Source: CAYMST01 sp964393115 (GTDB lineage Bacteria > Bacteroidota > Bacteroidia > Cytophagales > Cyclobacteriaceae). Taken from it: a DNA stretch of 21,829 bases. The DNA lies in assembly GCA_964393115.1 (NCBI GenBank), contig CAYMST010000058.1, positions 1 through 21,829 on the forward strand, in the 5' to 3' direction. Made by a program: the position numbers and the translations under genes. This document shows positions 11,442 through 18,294 of the stretch, piece after piece. The notes under the pieces are model-generated. The model ran no database searches, was not told the DNA's origin, and saw nothing but the letters and a program-made list of their open reading frames with translations. Within the stretch, counting starts at the first letter, position 1. Every line of letters starts with the position of its first letter.

Positions 11442-14400
11442 GATGCTACTGCACCTGTAGTGGTGGTGGATGATTTGGTAACAACGCTAACAAACCCTGA
11501 TATAACTGGTACAGTAGATGACAATAGTGCTACGGTTACAGTAATTATTGGCTCGAATACACAAAGTCCAGATCTTACTAACGGGACTTTCACCATATTC
11601 GGTGGTGACCTGAGTGAGTTCCCTGATGGGTTCAACGAAATAATAGTTCAAGCTGCTGATGACTTTGGTAATGTAGGTCGCGACACTGCTATCTTTTTCG
11701 TGGATGCAACCGCTCCAGAGCTGACTGTGGATCCTGTTATTACGAACCAGCCTACTATAGACATTATAGGTGACGTAGATGATATCAACGCCAGTCTATC
11801 GCTTCAACTGAATTTCTTGACATATACACCTACCAATAACCAAGATGGAACTTGGTCCCTATTAGCGGATGCTCAAGTAGGGTTACCGGCTCCAGGAACA
11901 TATGAATTTACAGTAACTGCTGTGGATACCTTAGGAAACACGAGCACACTTCGGGACTCGGTGTTATTTGTACAAACAGCTGTTACCCGTATACCAACTA
12001 CCTTTACCAGCTTTAGTTTTATAGCCGAATGGGATCCAGTTACCGGTGCACAGAGCTATGTTTTTGAACTGTCCGATAACAAGGATTTTATTGGTACAAA
12101 CCTGAGGGATGCTGTGTCCAATACGAATACTTTTGAAGTTACAGATCTTTACCCTGGTAAAACTTATTTCTATCGTGTAAGGGTAAATGAGGCTGACTCG
12201 GAGTTTTCAAATGTTACAGGTTTCGCTTTACCGAGATTTGCGGCGCTTGATAGAGATTCGTCTTACCTAGTGTTATTATATGCGCAATTGGATGGTCCTA
12301 ATTGGACGCAACCAACGAATTGGTTGTCCAGTGAGGTTCGCTTCTGGCAAGGTGTTACATATGACGAAGGAAGAATAGTTGGCCTGGATCTTAACGGACA
12401 GGGACTGAAGGGTGTCCTACCGCAAATAAATGGAGACAGTATGTCAGCTGCAACCTCTTTTAATTTGAGCAATAACGAATTAACAGATGTTTCTAGCCTG
12501 AATACTTTGTCGTCAGAGGCGACATTCGATGTTTCAAATAATTTCTTGGATTTCTTGGATTTTGAAGGGTTCAATCAAATTAATCGTTATACCAAAATAC
12601 CGCAAAAACCAACGCTTGGCGAAGTTGTTGTCCTACAGAGTGAAGGAGAAGATATCACGATGACAAGAGTGATGCCGGGTACTGGCAACGCCTATCAATG
12701 GTTTAAAGACGAGAGCGAATTGGATGGTGAGACGAGCACCGAATTTAGTTTATCGTCGGCATTATTTGAGGATGAGGGTAATTACTTTGTAGAGGTAACG
12801 AACCCTAGTTTTCCAGGAGACACGCTCCAGAGTGACCCATACGTTATTAAGATATCGTCATTAGAAAGGGATGAACTCGTACTTCGTCAAATTTTTAATG
12901 CTTTAGATGGTGATAATTGGACGATAAATGCAAATTGGAATTCTAACGAGGATTTAGGGAATTGGTTTGGCGTCACCGTTGAGGGTAATAGGGTTACCGA
13001 AATCAGACTACCAAATAATGGGTTAAGCGGAGATGCGCCGGCAGACATAAATACAATGACTGGCGTACGATTGATTAACTTATCAAGCAACGCTATCACG
13101 TCGATCCCTGATTTTTCTAATATGACTAATATTGAAACAGTAGATGTATCCAATAACATATTGGACTTCGGTCATTTAGAGCCCAACGTAGACATCGCTA
13201 ACTTCAGTTATGAAACGCAAGGTGAATTTGGGTTAGCAAGGTTCGATACGATTAAGGTTGGAGAAAACTATACTTGGTCGATTGATATGGGTGGAGAAAA
13301 CAACAGTTACAGTTGGAGTTTTAAGGATGTAACCATTTCTGACAGTGATTCTTCTGCTTATTTGATAGAAGATATGGATTTCTTCAAAATGGGAGACTAC
13401 AATGTTGAAGTAACGAATTCACTATTGCCTGGACTTACGTTAGAGTCTAAGAACTTTAACCTATTTGCCTATGGAGATATCAGTGGAGTTGTTTCTGATA
13501 CAACAGGCACTTTCAACGGAGGTACGATTAGTTTATTTAGAATAACGGATAAAGGAGGATATGATACCATTAAGTTCAATTCTCCATTCACCGACTCGGT
13601 GTATTTGGTAGAAAATGTACTTTTAGATGATTATGTGCTTTATGTTCAGGGAGATACATCTGAGCATATGCCAACTTACTATTCGGACCCAAGCCGAAAT
13701 GCGTTCTTTAACAATGCCGCGATTACCTATTCTGAGGGAGATACGATACGTTTAAGAAGGGATACTGCTGGTTTCGCTGTTAAAATGAGGCCGGTACCTA
13801 GACCTGAATTGAAAGCTGAGGATGATGGTGCAATCGAGGGTCAGGTAGAACTAGAAACAGGCGAGGATGGAACAAGTGCTTCACGTATTCTTGCTCGGAG
13901 AAGAGTGAGATTAGCCGGTGTTTCTTTGTATAGACCAAACTCGGAGCTTAGACAGTTTGGTTTCTTTGATAACTGGTCTTTATTCGCCTATACACAAACT
14001 GATGAAAACGGTAATTTCAGCTTTGAAAACTTGCCAGATGGTCAGTTCAGAATCCTTATTGAGTATCCAGGTATTCCAATGGATACCAGTAGCTCAATTA
14101 ATTTTGAGCTAGGTGAAGACACACCGGCTGGTAAGCAAGACGAGAATAGAATTAACCTAACAGCTGTAGTAGCAGAAGAAGGTATTAGCGTAGTAGTTAA
14201 TCAGGAGACTTGGGTATATCGTAAGTATTTTGTGGAGGCAGAAGTATTCCCAATTCCAGCTGAGGATAGGTTGTTCTTTAAGTATAGGGAGTTAAGGCGA
14301 GATAATTTACAACTTGAAATTATGGATGTTTCTGGTAGAACTTTACTCACAGAACCGTTGCAAAAGGGATTCGATAGGACCTATGAGATTAACTTAGGCA

Positions 14401-14489
14401 GTTTAGCCGGTGGCGTCTATATGATGAACATAAAGGATAAGTTTAATGGAGATTTAGTTGGCGTTTATAGGGTGATTAAGGCCAAATAA
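8700..14489 (+). CDS. Giant T9SS surface protein, C-terminal part (same gene as 1-8599)
   Basis: It is open in frame from the first base after the gap (GTT at 8700, Val of a repeat) to TAA at 14487-14489. The TTG at 8712 is not a start; it is a repeat-internal Leu codon. Domains by nucleotide: Ig-like array to 11441; two further Ig-like domains (11442 to about 11980, the second beginning at DATAPELTV); FN3 (about 11981-12235); LRR block with the Bacteroidota plant-type signature DGPNW...NW (about 12241-12605); Ig-like with YQWFKD (about 12608-12855); second LRR block, DGDNW...NW (about 12858-13220); second Ig-like (about 13221-13475); carboxypeptidase-regulatory-like domain (about 13471-13800); SdrD-B/CNA-B-like domain with TDENGNFSFENLPDG (about 13801-14208); T9SS type A sorting domain (about 14209-14489, FPIPAEDRLFF instead of the commoner YPNPxxD, then GGVYMM). 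No cysteine was seen in this part. Joined over a 143-bp fill, the window portion is 4,843 residues. Export by T9SS and surface attachment after removal of the C-terminal domain are inferred from the sorting domain. Confidence 0.93.
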   Translation, partial: VSGLLDGTLTLNLNLTDTSGNVGSVVNAEVEKDASAPSGYSVSIDQIEISSLNSNALSFTLSGGEVSANYSYSLGDGTSTLNGSGTLSSATETVSGIDVSGLSDGTLTLSLSLTDTVGNVGSVVNDAVDKDVVAPSGYSVSIDQPDINGANETSLSFEISGGEVSAGYSYSISDGTSTLNGSGTLASATETVSGIDVSGLLDGTLTLSLSLTDAFGNAGSVVNAEVDKDASAPTGYSVSIDQVEISSLNSSALSFTLSGGEISADYSYSIGDGTSTLNGSGTLSSATETISGIDVSGLLDGTLTLNLNLTDTLGNVGSFVNDVVDKDVIAPTGYAASIDQVEINTSNSGALSFTLSGGEVSADYSYNISDGTTAVNGNGTLSSTTETVSGIDVSTLSDGTLTLSVSLSDPFGNTGSNVNAFVDKDANIPTGYSVAIDQVEINTSNSAALSFTINDGEISADYAYSIGDGTSTINGNGTLGSAIETVSGIDVSSLLDGVLTLSLSLTDTSGNTGAIVNAVVDKDASAPSGYSVSIDQAVINITNETTLSFTINSGEITADYTYSIGDGTNAINGNGTLSTANQTVNNVDVSSLDDGTLTLNLSLTDSSDNVGATVSSSVDKDVTAPSGYSVTIDQTSINGANEDEASFVITNGEIGASFNYSLSDGTSIVDGNGTISSGNQSISSIDVSGLNDGTLTLSLTLTDTAGNIGAAVDDDVIKDSNVPSGYTVDINQLNINSSNVGGLSFVIGTGEIGATFAYSITDGTSSLNGTGTINSSSEPVSDIDVSSLSDGNLVLDLILTDASGNSGLSVRDSVFKDVAVPTGYSVSIVQSQINSATANSLEFEISDGEAQGSYTYTISNGDSNIQGSGIMSTASESVEGIDVSSLPDGTLTLSFGLSDSLGNNGVLVSTVVDKDATAPVVVVDDLVTTLTNPDITGTVDDNSATVTVIIGSNTQSPDLTNGTFTIFGGDLSEFPDGFNEIIVQAADDFGNVGRDTAIFFVDATAPELTVDPVITNQPTIDIIGDVDDINASLSLQLNFLTYTPTNNQDGTWSLLADAQVGLPAPGTYEFTVTAVDTLGNTSTLRDSVLFVQTAVTRIPTTFTSFSFIAEWDPVTGAQSYVFELSDNKDFIGTNLRDAVSNTNTFEVTDLYPGKTYFYRVRVNEADSEFSNVTGFALPRFAALDRDSSYLVLLYAQLDGPNWTQPTNWLSSEVRFWQGVTYDEGRIVGLDLNGQGLKGVLPQINGDSMSAATSFNLSNNELTDVSSLNTLSSEATFDVSNNFLDFLDFEGFNQINRYTKIPQKPTLGEVVVLQSEGEDITMTRVMPGTGNAYQWFKDESELDGETSTEFSLSSALFEDEGNYFVEVTNPSFPGDTLQSDPYVIKISSLERDELVLRQIFNALDGDNWTINANWNSNEDLGNWFGVTVEGNRVTEIRLPNNGLSGDAPADINTMTGVRLINLSSNAITSIPDFSNMTNIETVDVSNNILDFGHLEPNVDIANFSYETQGEFGLARFDTIKVGENYTWSIDMGGENNSYSWSFKDVTISDSDSSAYLIEDMDFFKMGDYNVEVTNSLLPGLTLESKNFNLFAYGDISGVVSDTTGTFNGGTISLFRITDKGGYDTIKFNSPFTDSVYLVENVLLDDYVLYVQGDTSEHMPTYYSDPSRNAFFNNAAITYSEGDTIRLRRDTAGFAVKMRPVPRPELKAEDDGAIEGQVELETGEDGTSASRILARRRVRLAGVSLYRPNSELRQFGFFDNWSLFAYTQTDENGNFSFENLPDGQFRILIEYPGIPMDTSSSINFELGEDTPAGKQDENRINLTAVVAEEGISVVVNQETWVYRKYFVEAEVFPIPAEDRLFFKYRELRRDNLQLEIMDVSGRTLLTEPLQKGFDRTYEINLGSLAGGVYMMNIKDKFNGDLVGVYRVIKAK
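12241..13475 (+). repeat. Duplicated LRR-Ig pair near the C-terminus of the giant protein
   Basis: Two copies of a two-domain unit, at about 12241-12855 and 12858-13475. Each starts with a helix-like segment ending in LDGPNW or LDGDNW, a second NW, a WxGVT or WFGVT motif, and two to three short leucine-rich repeats (LDLNGQGLKG, FNLSNNELTD; IRLPNNGLSG, INLSSNAITS). An Ig-like domain follows, with YQWFKD or YSWSFKD and a GNYFVEVTN or GDYNVEVTN end. This is the plant-type LRR class common in secreted Bacteroidota proteins and is normally a protein-binding surface. Confidence 0.8.
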
Positions 14490-14596
14490 GCTTTGAGCAC
14501 TGACATAAGCATGATGTACAGTCAGTCAATTCATAGCGGATATAAATTCTGGTAATAAGTTTTTAAACCAACTCTTTTACTTAATTATTTTAAAGA

Positions 14597-14637
14597 GAGT
14601 AACATGTAGTCTTTTTTGAGCCGACTACATGTTACTT
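14597..14637 (+). terminator. Strong hairpin downstream of the giant gene
   Basis: A perfect 14-bp inverted repeat (arms 14598-14611 and 14623-14636, core GTAACATGTAGTC) with an 11-nt loop begins 108 bp after the stop codon; one extra G-T pair can form at the base. No U-tract follows on the + strand (a T run sits in the loop instead), so intrinsic termination is plausible but not certain. It could equally be an mRNA 3'-end stabiliser. Confidence 0.45.
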
Positions 14638-15041
14638 GAAATACATTTGTCCAACCTTAGAAGCTGCGAATGTCATTTCAGCGCTATACGTCCAATGAAT
14701 TGCTGTGCATTTATGTCATCGACTTATCTTCAATCCCTTAGTTCAATAGCGTGTAGCCAGAATAAGTGAATATCTGCTAATGTTGACGTGTTTTCCTTTC
14801 CTGAGAAAATATGCAACTATAGCCTTTATGGGGCTACGTTTTATCTGACGATAAGGACTGGATACCATAAATTGATGAAAACCATGTTTCTTTTCTGCAA
14901 TGCGGATGGGTTTAAATGAGCAGCAGCTTAATCCTAAGAGAAACAGTGTCCTGAGTGATTCAGAGCAGAGGGTTTTGGATCAGAAATAGCAATCTGAAAT
15001 TATGTCTTATTGAATACATCAAGGTAATTTGAGGTGTAGAG

Positions 15042-15077
15042 AAAAAAGGCCTTATAGCTAGTGCTACAAGACCTTTT
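15042..15077 (-). terminator. Intrinsic terminator of the DUF5060 enzyme gene
   Basis: Arms at 15063-15077 and 15044-15058 form a 15-bp stem with a 4-nt loop when read on the - strand; the only non-Watson-Crick positions are two G-U wobbles. Those positions would be A-C mismatches on the + strand, so the hairpin is adapted to - strand RNA. The 3' arm runs straight into a six-base U tract (A run 15042-15047 on the + strand). It lies 60 bp past the TAA of the gene at 15138-18116. Confidence 0.88.
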
Positions 15078-15137
15078 CGAAAGTCTATTTCAAAGTGATA
15101 TATGGATGGAATTGATTTTCTAATGTAAATTCCGAGT

Positions 15138-18116
15138 TTAAGGTTGAATTAGAATTTTGTAGGAGCGATTTTGAAACAAAAGGGTATATAAACCTGGCTT
15201 GTGTTTCGCTACACGAATCGTTTGCTTTCCCGAACTAAGAGAATAACTATCGACAATGACTCCTTGAATGTTGACAAGTTTGGCAATTCCAGAAACTGAA
15301 TTTTCAATGGTAATGAAATTCTTAGCAGGCTGCGGATATAGGATCAATTCCTTGGTTCCTTTCATTTTTGATTCTGAAGTTCCATTATCAATGGAACGAG
15401 TAGAACTATTGGTTCCGGTTATGTGCAGATAGCATATTTTGGCATTCGATCCACCAGTTCCTTGAGTAAGTGTCAAGTGGCCGTCACTAACATTGACGGT
15501 GAGTTGGTAGAAATCAAAATTATCTTCGCCATCAGGATCTACCACTAGATTCCCTTCTACGTCTAATGTATTTATTTGATCGGTATAGGAAGGATCACCA
15601 CAGGCGATCTCTAAAGCATACTCTCCATTTGGTAAGGCAATTTCCCAAATGCGGTTAGTATTTTTCTGAATGTGGTTTAGGGATATTAATCTTGGATCTT
15701 CGTTGTTATTCCTTTTCCGTGTATCCCTATTACGGCCACCTAACCATCCATAACTGTACCCGTTTCCGCGATCTCCAAATTCATCACCTCCATCAGCTAT
15801 ATACCCTTGTGGTGTGTTGAAATTTGATTTTTGGAAATTTACTTGAATTGTTTCAGTACTGACTATGACATCCTCATATGTAGCGCTAATCTCCATGTCG
15901 ACAGTATCTATGACAATAGAGGTGGTCTGCGCATTGATATCTGAAATAGAAGAAACGTTACCGGTCCAGTTGGCAAATTGCTGGCCTATAGGCGCACTAT
16001 TTGCAGATATGGAAACTACTGTTCCCGATGTGTAGCTCCCGCTACCCTGTCCGTTATTGACTATTAGCGAGAATAACTCCTCTTCCTCTGCATAGCTCGC
16101 GTTAATGCTTAAGTCTGAGTCGGTAATGGTGATCGTGGTATTTGCAGAATTGATGTCCGCCACGGTAAGTATATCACCTTGCCAAGCGTCAAATTGGAAA
16201 CCGTCAGTTGGGTTGTTGGCGGTTATGTTGACAACCGATCCTTCCGTGTAGGTACCACTTCCTGTACCATTTCCGACTGTTAATGTGTAAGAAGGTAAGT
16301 CTTTATAGGTCGCAGTAACGGTGGCATCAAAGTTTGTGATCGTCAGAGTAGTTGTTGATGCAGTAATATCGTCCAACAAGTTCACGTCACCTTCCCACTC
16401 ATCAAAAGTTTGTCCAGCAGCGGGGGCATTGGCTGCAATCACTACTGCGTTTCCTGACACATATGTACCACTTCCTGTGCCTTCATTGACGATTAAGTCG
16501 AAGGTTTGAACAGGAGTGTTTCCGGAGAACGAACCAAGGGCAATCGCCCAATTGGATGAGTAAGGGAGTGTAATGGTTTGGTTTGTCGATGATAATTGAC
16601 CAAGATCAACTTCTTGATAGGCAGCGTTGGCATCGATAGCTATAGCGTGTAATGAACTGGCTGCACTGGATAAGTTAATATTCATACTTGAAGTATTTTC
16701 CTTGTAAAGGATATACTTCGTGTTATCAGTTGACTTCAAAACCTTTACACCATTTGAGGAAAGGGTATTGGCCTCACTATAGCTTAATTCAAACCTGTTT
16801 TTCCAAAATAAGTGATGGGTTCGCATTGCCGCAGGGTTTTTATACTCTCCGCCTAGGTTGTCACCGGACCATATTGGATCACCAGTTTTACCACCGTCTC
16901 CACGCTCACCGAAGTAACCAAACCATCCTCCCATGCCACCGGCCATAGCGAGGTCCCACATAAGTTCAAGAGTTTCTTGTGAATTAATTCCCCATCTGGC
17001 AAGAACGTTACGTTCTTCTAACAGGTGACCTCTATTTACATCTTGATTAAGCCTATTTAAGATTTGGGAATAAGTGGGTATTTCAGGCATAGACTGTCCT
17101 AATTCGCTGTCACCTTGAGCATAACCCGTTATGGTTTCAGTGGTACTTGAAAACTCTTGCGATCGAGCGGATAGTAAGTGTGGAAAACCAAGTTGTTGGT
17201 GGAAGTAGTTTTCCCACGTGTTAAGTTCAGCCCCGTTTATCCATTCGTGTAGGTCAAATCCGTACCCCATACTCCAGTTAGGTAAGGCACCTATTCTAGA
17301 GGCCAGATAACGCGTGATGCGGTTGTCCCCAGAACCGTTTTTACCTCCTTCAAGGACCGTAGAACTCATTTTCCGTGCTTTATCACCCCATCGCCAGAAG
17401 TACACATGCATTCCTTTCTTATGCGCTTCCATAAGAACGGTATCAAGAATGGCGAAAGCAGAAAGATCAGGATTTTGTGAATCCGGGAAACCTGAAATTA
17501 GGTCTAAATCATTCAATGTAACACTTAACAAAACATATATGGCATTCATGCCATGCTCTTGGGCATAATCAATGTATTGATTCGTTTTGGTAACGGGATC
17601 ATCTTTGAAAAATTCTAGGAATGTATGTCTAAAACGAGGACCCACTTGTACGCCATTGTCATCTCCGTTGAATATATTCAGCAAGTATCCTGACAATTCA
17701 CCTTCAGGACCTTTTTGAATAGCAAACTTGTTACCGATAGTGGTGAGAAATCCGGTGATTTCGGTATCGGTATTCGATGTGGAGGATACCATCCCGGTAT
17801 GTCCATCTAGTTCAGGATCCGTGCTTTGAGTGGTGAAGGACCAATTACCTGTTTTAGAAGCTGTAAATCGAAACTTCCAAGTATCGCTTCCGGCATAATA
17901 TAACTCTGTTGTGTTAGAGGTTGTGCCATCTTCATGAGTGAATGTAGCGGTGGCGATAATGTCAAATGGGTTACCTGAGTAACTGGTATTCGTTATCGTC
18001 CATTCTTCGAATTGATAAAGGGCAGCGTTTCGCGTGCCAAAGTCTAGTGCATAGCAACTTATAGTTGCTGATAGTAACGCTATAAAGACACAATAGCGCA
18101 TTTTTAAAAAATTCAT
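15138..18116 (-). CDS. Secreted DUF5060 glycoside-hydrolase-like enzyme with InlB-like repeats and T9SS sorting domain
   Basis: The ATG at 18116 (992 aa) is chosen because it gives a normal signal peptide (hydrophobic YCVFIALLSATISCYA, about residues 1-23). The frame stays open to a GTG at 18146, and an ATG at 18101 is also possible; no Shine-Dalgarno decides. Order from the 18116 start: DUF5060-like beta-sandwich (about 31-110); putative (beta/alpha)8 hydrolase barrel (about 128-445); a small C-terminal beta-sandwich (to about 535); three InlB-B/Flg_new_2-like repeats (about 539-605, 608-675, 682-748, each with GSGxY and FxxWxG); a carbohydrate-binding-like beta domain starting VNFQKS with FGDRGNGYSYGW (about 756-901); T9SS type A domain (about 924-992, LYPQPAKNF, then PGLYTLL). 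Candidate catalytic acids are Glu291 in DLHEW and Glu367/Glu368 in LLEER, by analogy with clan GH-A barrels (inference). The likely role is cleavage of a plant or algal polysaccharide at or beyond the cell surface; the substrate is unknown. No SusC/SusD pair lies in the window. It is likely transcribed alone and ends at the terminator at 15042-15077. Confidence 0.9.
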   Translation of the reverse strand: MNFLKMRYCVFIALLSATISCYALDFGTRNAALYQFEEWTITNTSYSGNPFDIIATATFTHEDGTTSNTTELYYAGSDTWKFRFTASKTGNWSFTTQSTDPELDGHTGMVSSTSNTDTEITGFLTTIGNKFAIQKGPEGELSGYLLNIFNGDDNGVQVGPRFRHTFLEFFKDDPVTKTNQYIDYAQEHGMNAIYVLLSVTLNDLDLISGFPDSQNPDLSAFAILDTVLMEAHKKGMHVYFWRWGDKARKMSSTVLEGGKNGSGDNRITRYLASRIGALPNWSMGYGFDLHEWINGAELNTWENYFHQQLGFPHLLSARSQEFSSTTETITGYAQGDSELGQSMPEIPTYSQILNRLNQDVNRGHLLEERNVLARWGINSQETLELMWDLAMAGGMGGWFGYFGERGDGGKTGDPIWSGDNLGGEYKNPAAMRTHHLFWKNRFELSYSEANTLSSNGVKVLKSTDNTKYILYKENTSSMNINLSSAASSLHAIAIDANAAYQEVDLGQLSSTNQTITLPYSSNWAIALGSFSGNTPVQTFDLIVNEGTGSGTYVSGNAVVIAANAPAAGQTFDEWEGDVNLLDDITASTTTLTITNFDATVTATYKDLPSYTLTVGNGTGSGTYTEGSVVNITANNPTDGFQFDAWQGDILTVADINSANTTITITDSDLSINASYAEEEELFSLIVNNGQGSGSYTSGTVVSISANSAPIGQQFANWTGNVSSISDINAQTTSIVIDTVDMEISATYEDVIVSTETIQVNFQKSNFNTPQGYIADGGDEFGDRGNGYSYGWLGGRNRDTRKRNNNEDPRLISLNHIQKNTNRIWEIALPNGEYALEIACGDPSYTDQINTLDVEGNLVVDPDGEDNFDFYQLTVNVSDGHLTLTQGTGGSNAKICYLHITGTNSSTRSIDNGTSESKMKGTKELILYPQPAKNFITIENSVSGIAKLVNIQGVIVDSYSLSSGKQTIRVAKHKPGLYTLLFQNRSYKILIQP

Positions 18117-18230
18117 AATTACGTTAGTTAGATTGAAAATCTTCACAAACTAGGGAACTATGAAATAATGCTTGTTCGGGTTTCTTTAGATTATGATGTG
18201 CTAATGAATTTTATGGACTAATATCCATGA

Positions 18231-18256
18231 AATTTCGACGAAAGAATGTCGAAACT
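18231..18256 (-). terminator. Possible hairpin terminator after the DUF5723 gene
   Basis: Inverted repeat with arms 18248-18256 and 18231-18239 (core TTTCGAC / GTCGAAA, 8-nt loop). On the - strand RNA it extends to 9 bp through one G-U and one A-U pair, followed by U-C and no long U tract. It lies about 40 bp past the stop of the gene at 18295 and upstream of the enzyme gene, so it may end the lipoprotein-barrel transcript. It could also be a regulatory palindrome for the enzyme gene. Confidence 0.35.
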
Positions 18257-18294
18257 GTTGAGTTATGAAAATACGATGGGTAGTAATAAAAGGT

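Larger units (their letters stand above)
14490..15137. other. Convergent intergenic region without a convincing gene
   Basis: About 650 bp separate the stop codons of two convergent genes. Apart from the two hairpins listed separately, I see only very short ORFs. The longest of note is a 29-codon ORF (14900-14989) with no start signal and only a weak resemblance to a LuxR-type helix-turn-helix start. No tRNA, rRNA or mobile-element ends were seen. Confidence 0.6.

Noticed and set aside
3593..11635. Many - strand ORFs of 60-113 codons opposite the giant gene, several spaced by the repeat period.
   Set aside because: They are antisense shadows of a repetitive coding strand with no start context, no recognisable domain and recurring composition (Ser/Pro/Val-rich mirror of Gly/Ser/Asp-rich protein).
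18117..18146. GTG at 18146 as the start of the DUF5060 enzyme (ten extra residues).
   Set aside because: It would put a polar extension before the signal peptide and uses a rarer start codon; ATG at 18116 or 18101 gives a normal signal peptide.
18117..18294. Bacteroidota-type promoter (TTTG / TAnnTTTG) upstream of the DUF5060 gene and, likewise, upstream of the lipoprotein gene at 21511-21639.
   Set aside because: Only partial -7 matches with wrong internal spacing (for example TAGTTTG, TATTTTG) and no matching -33 element were found by eye.
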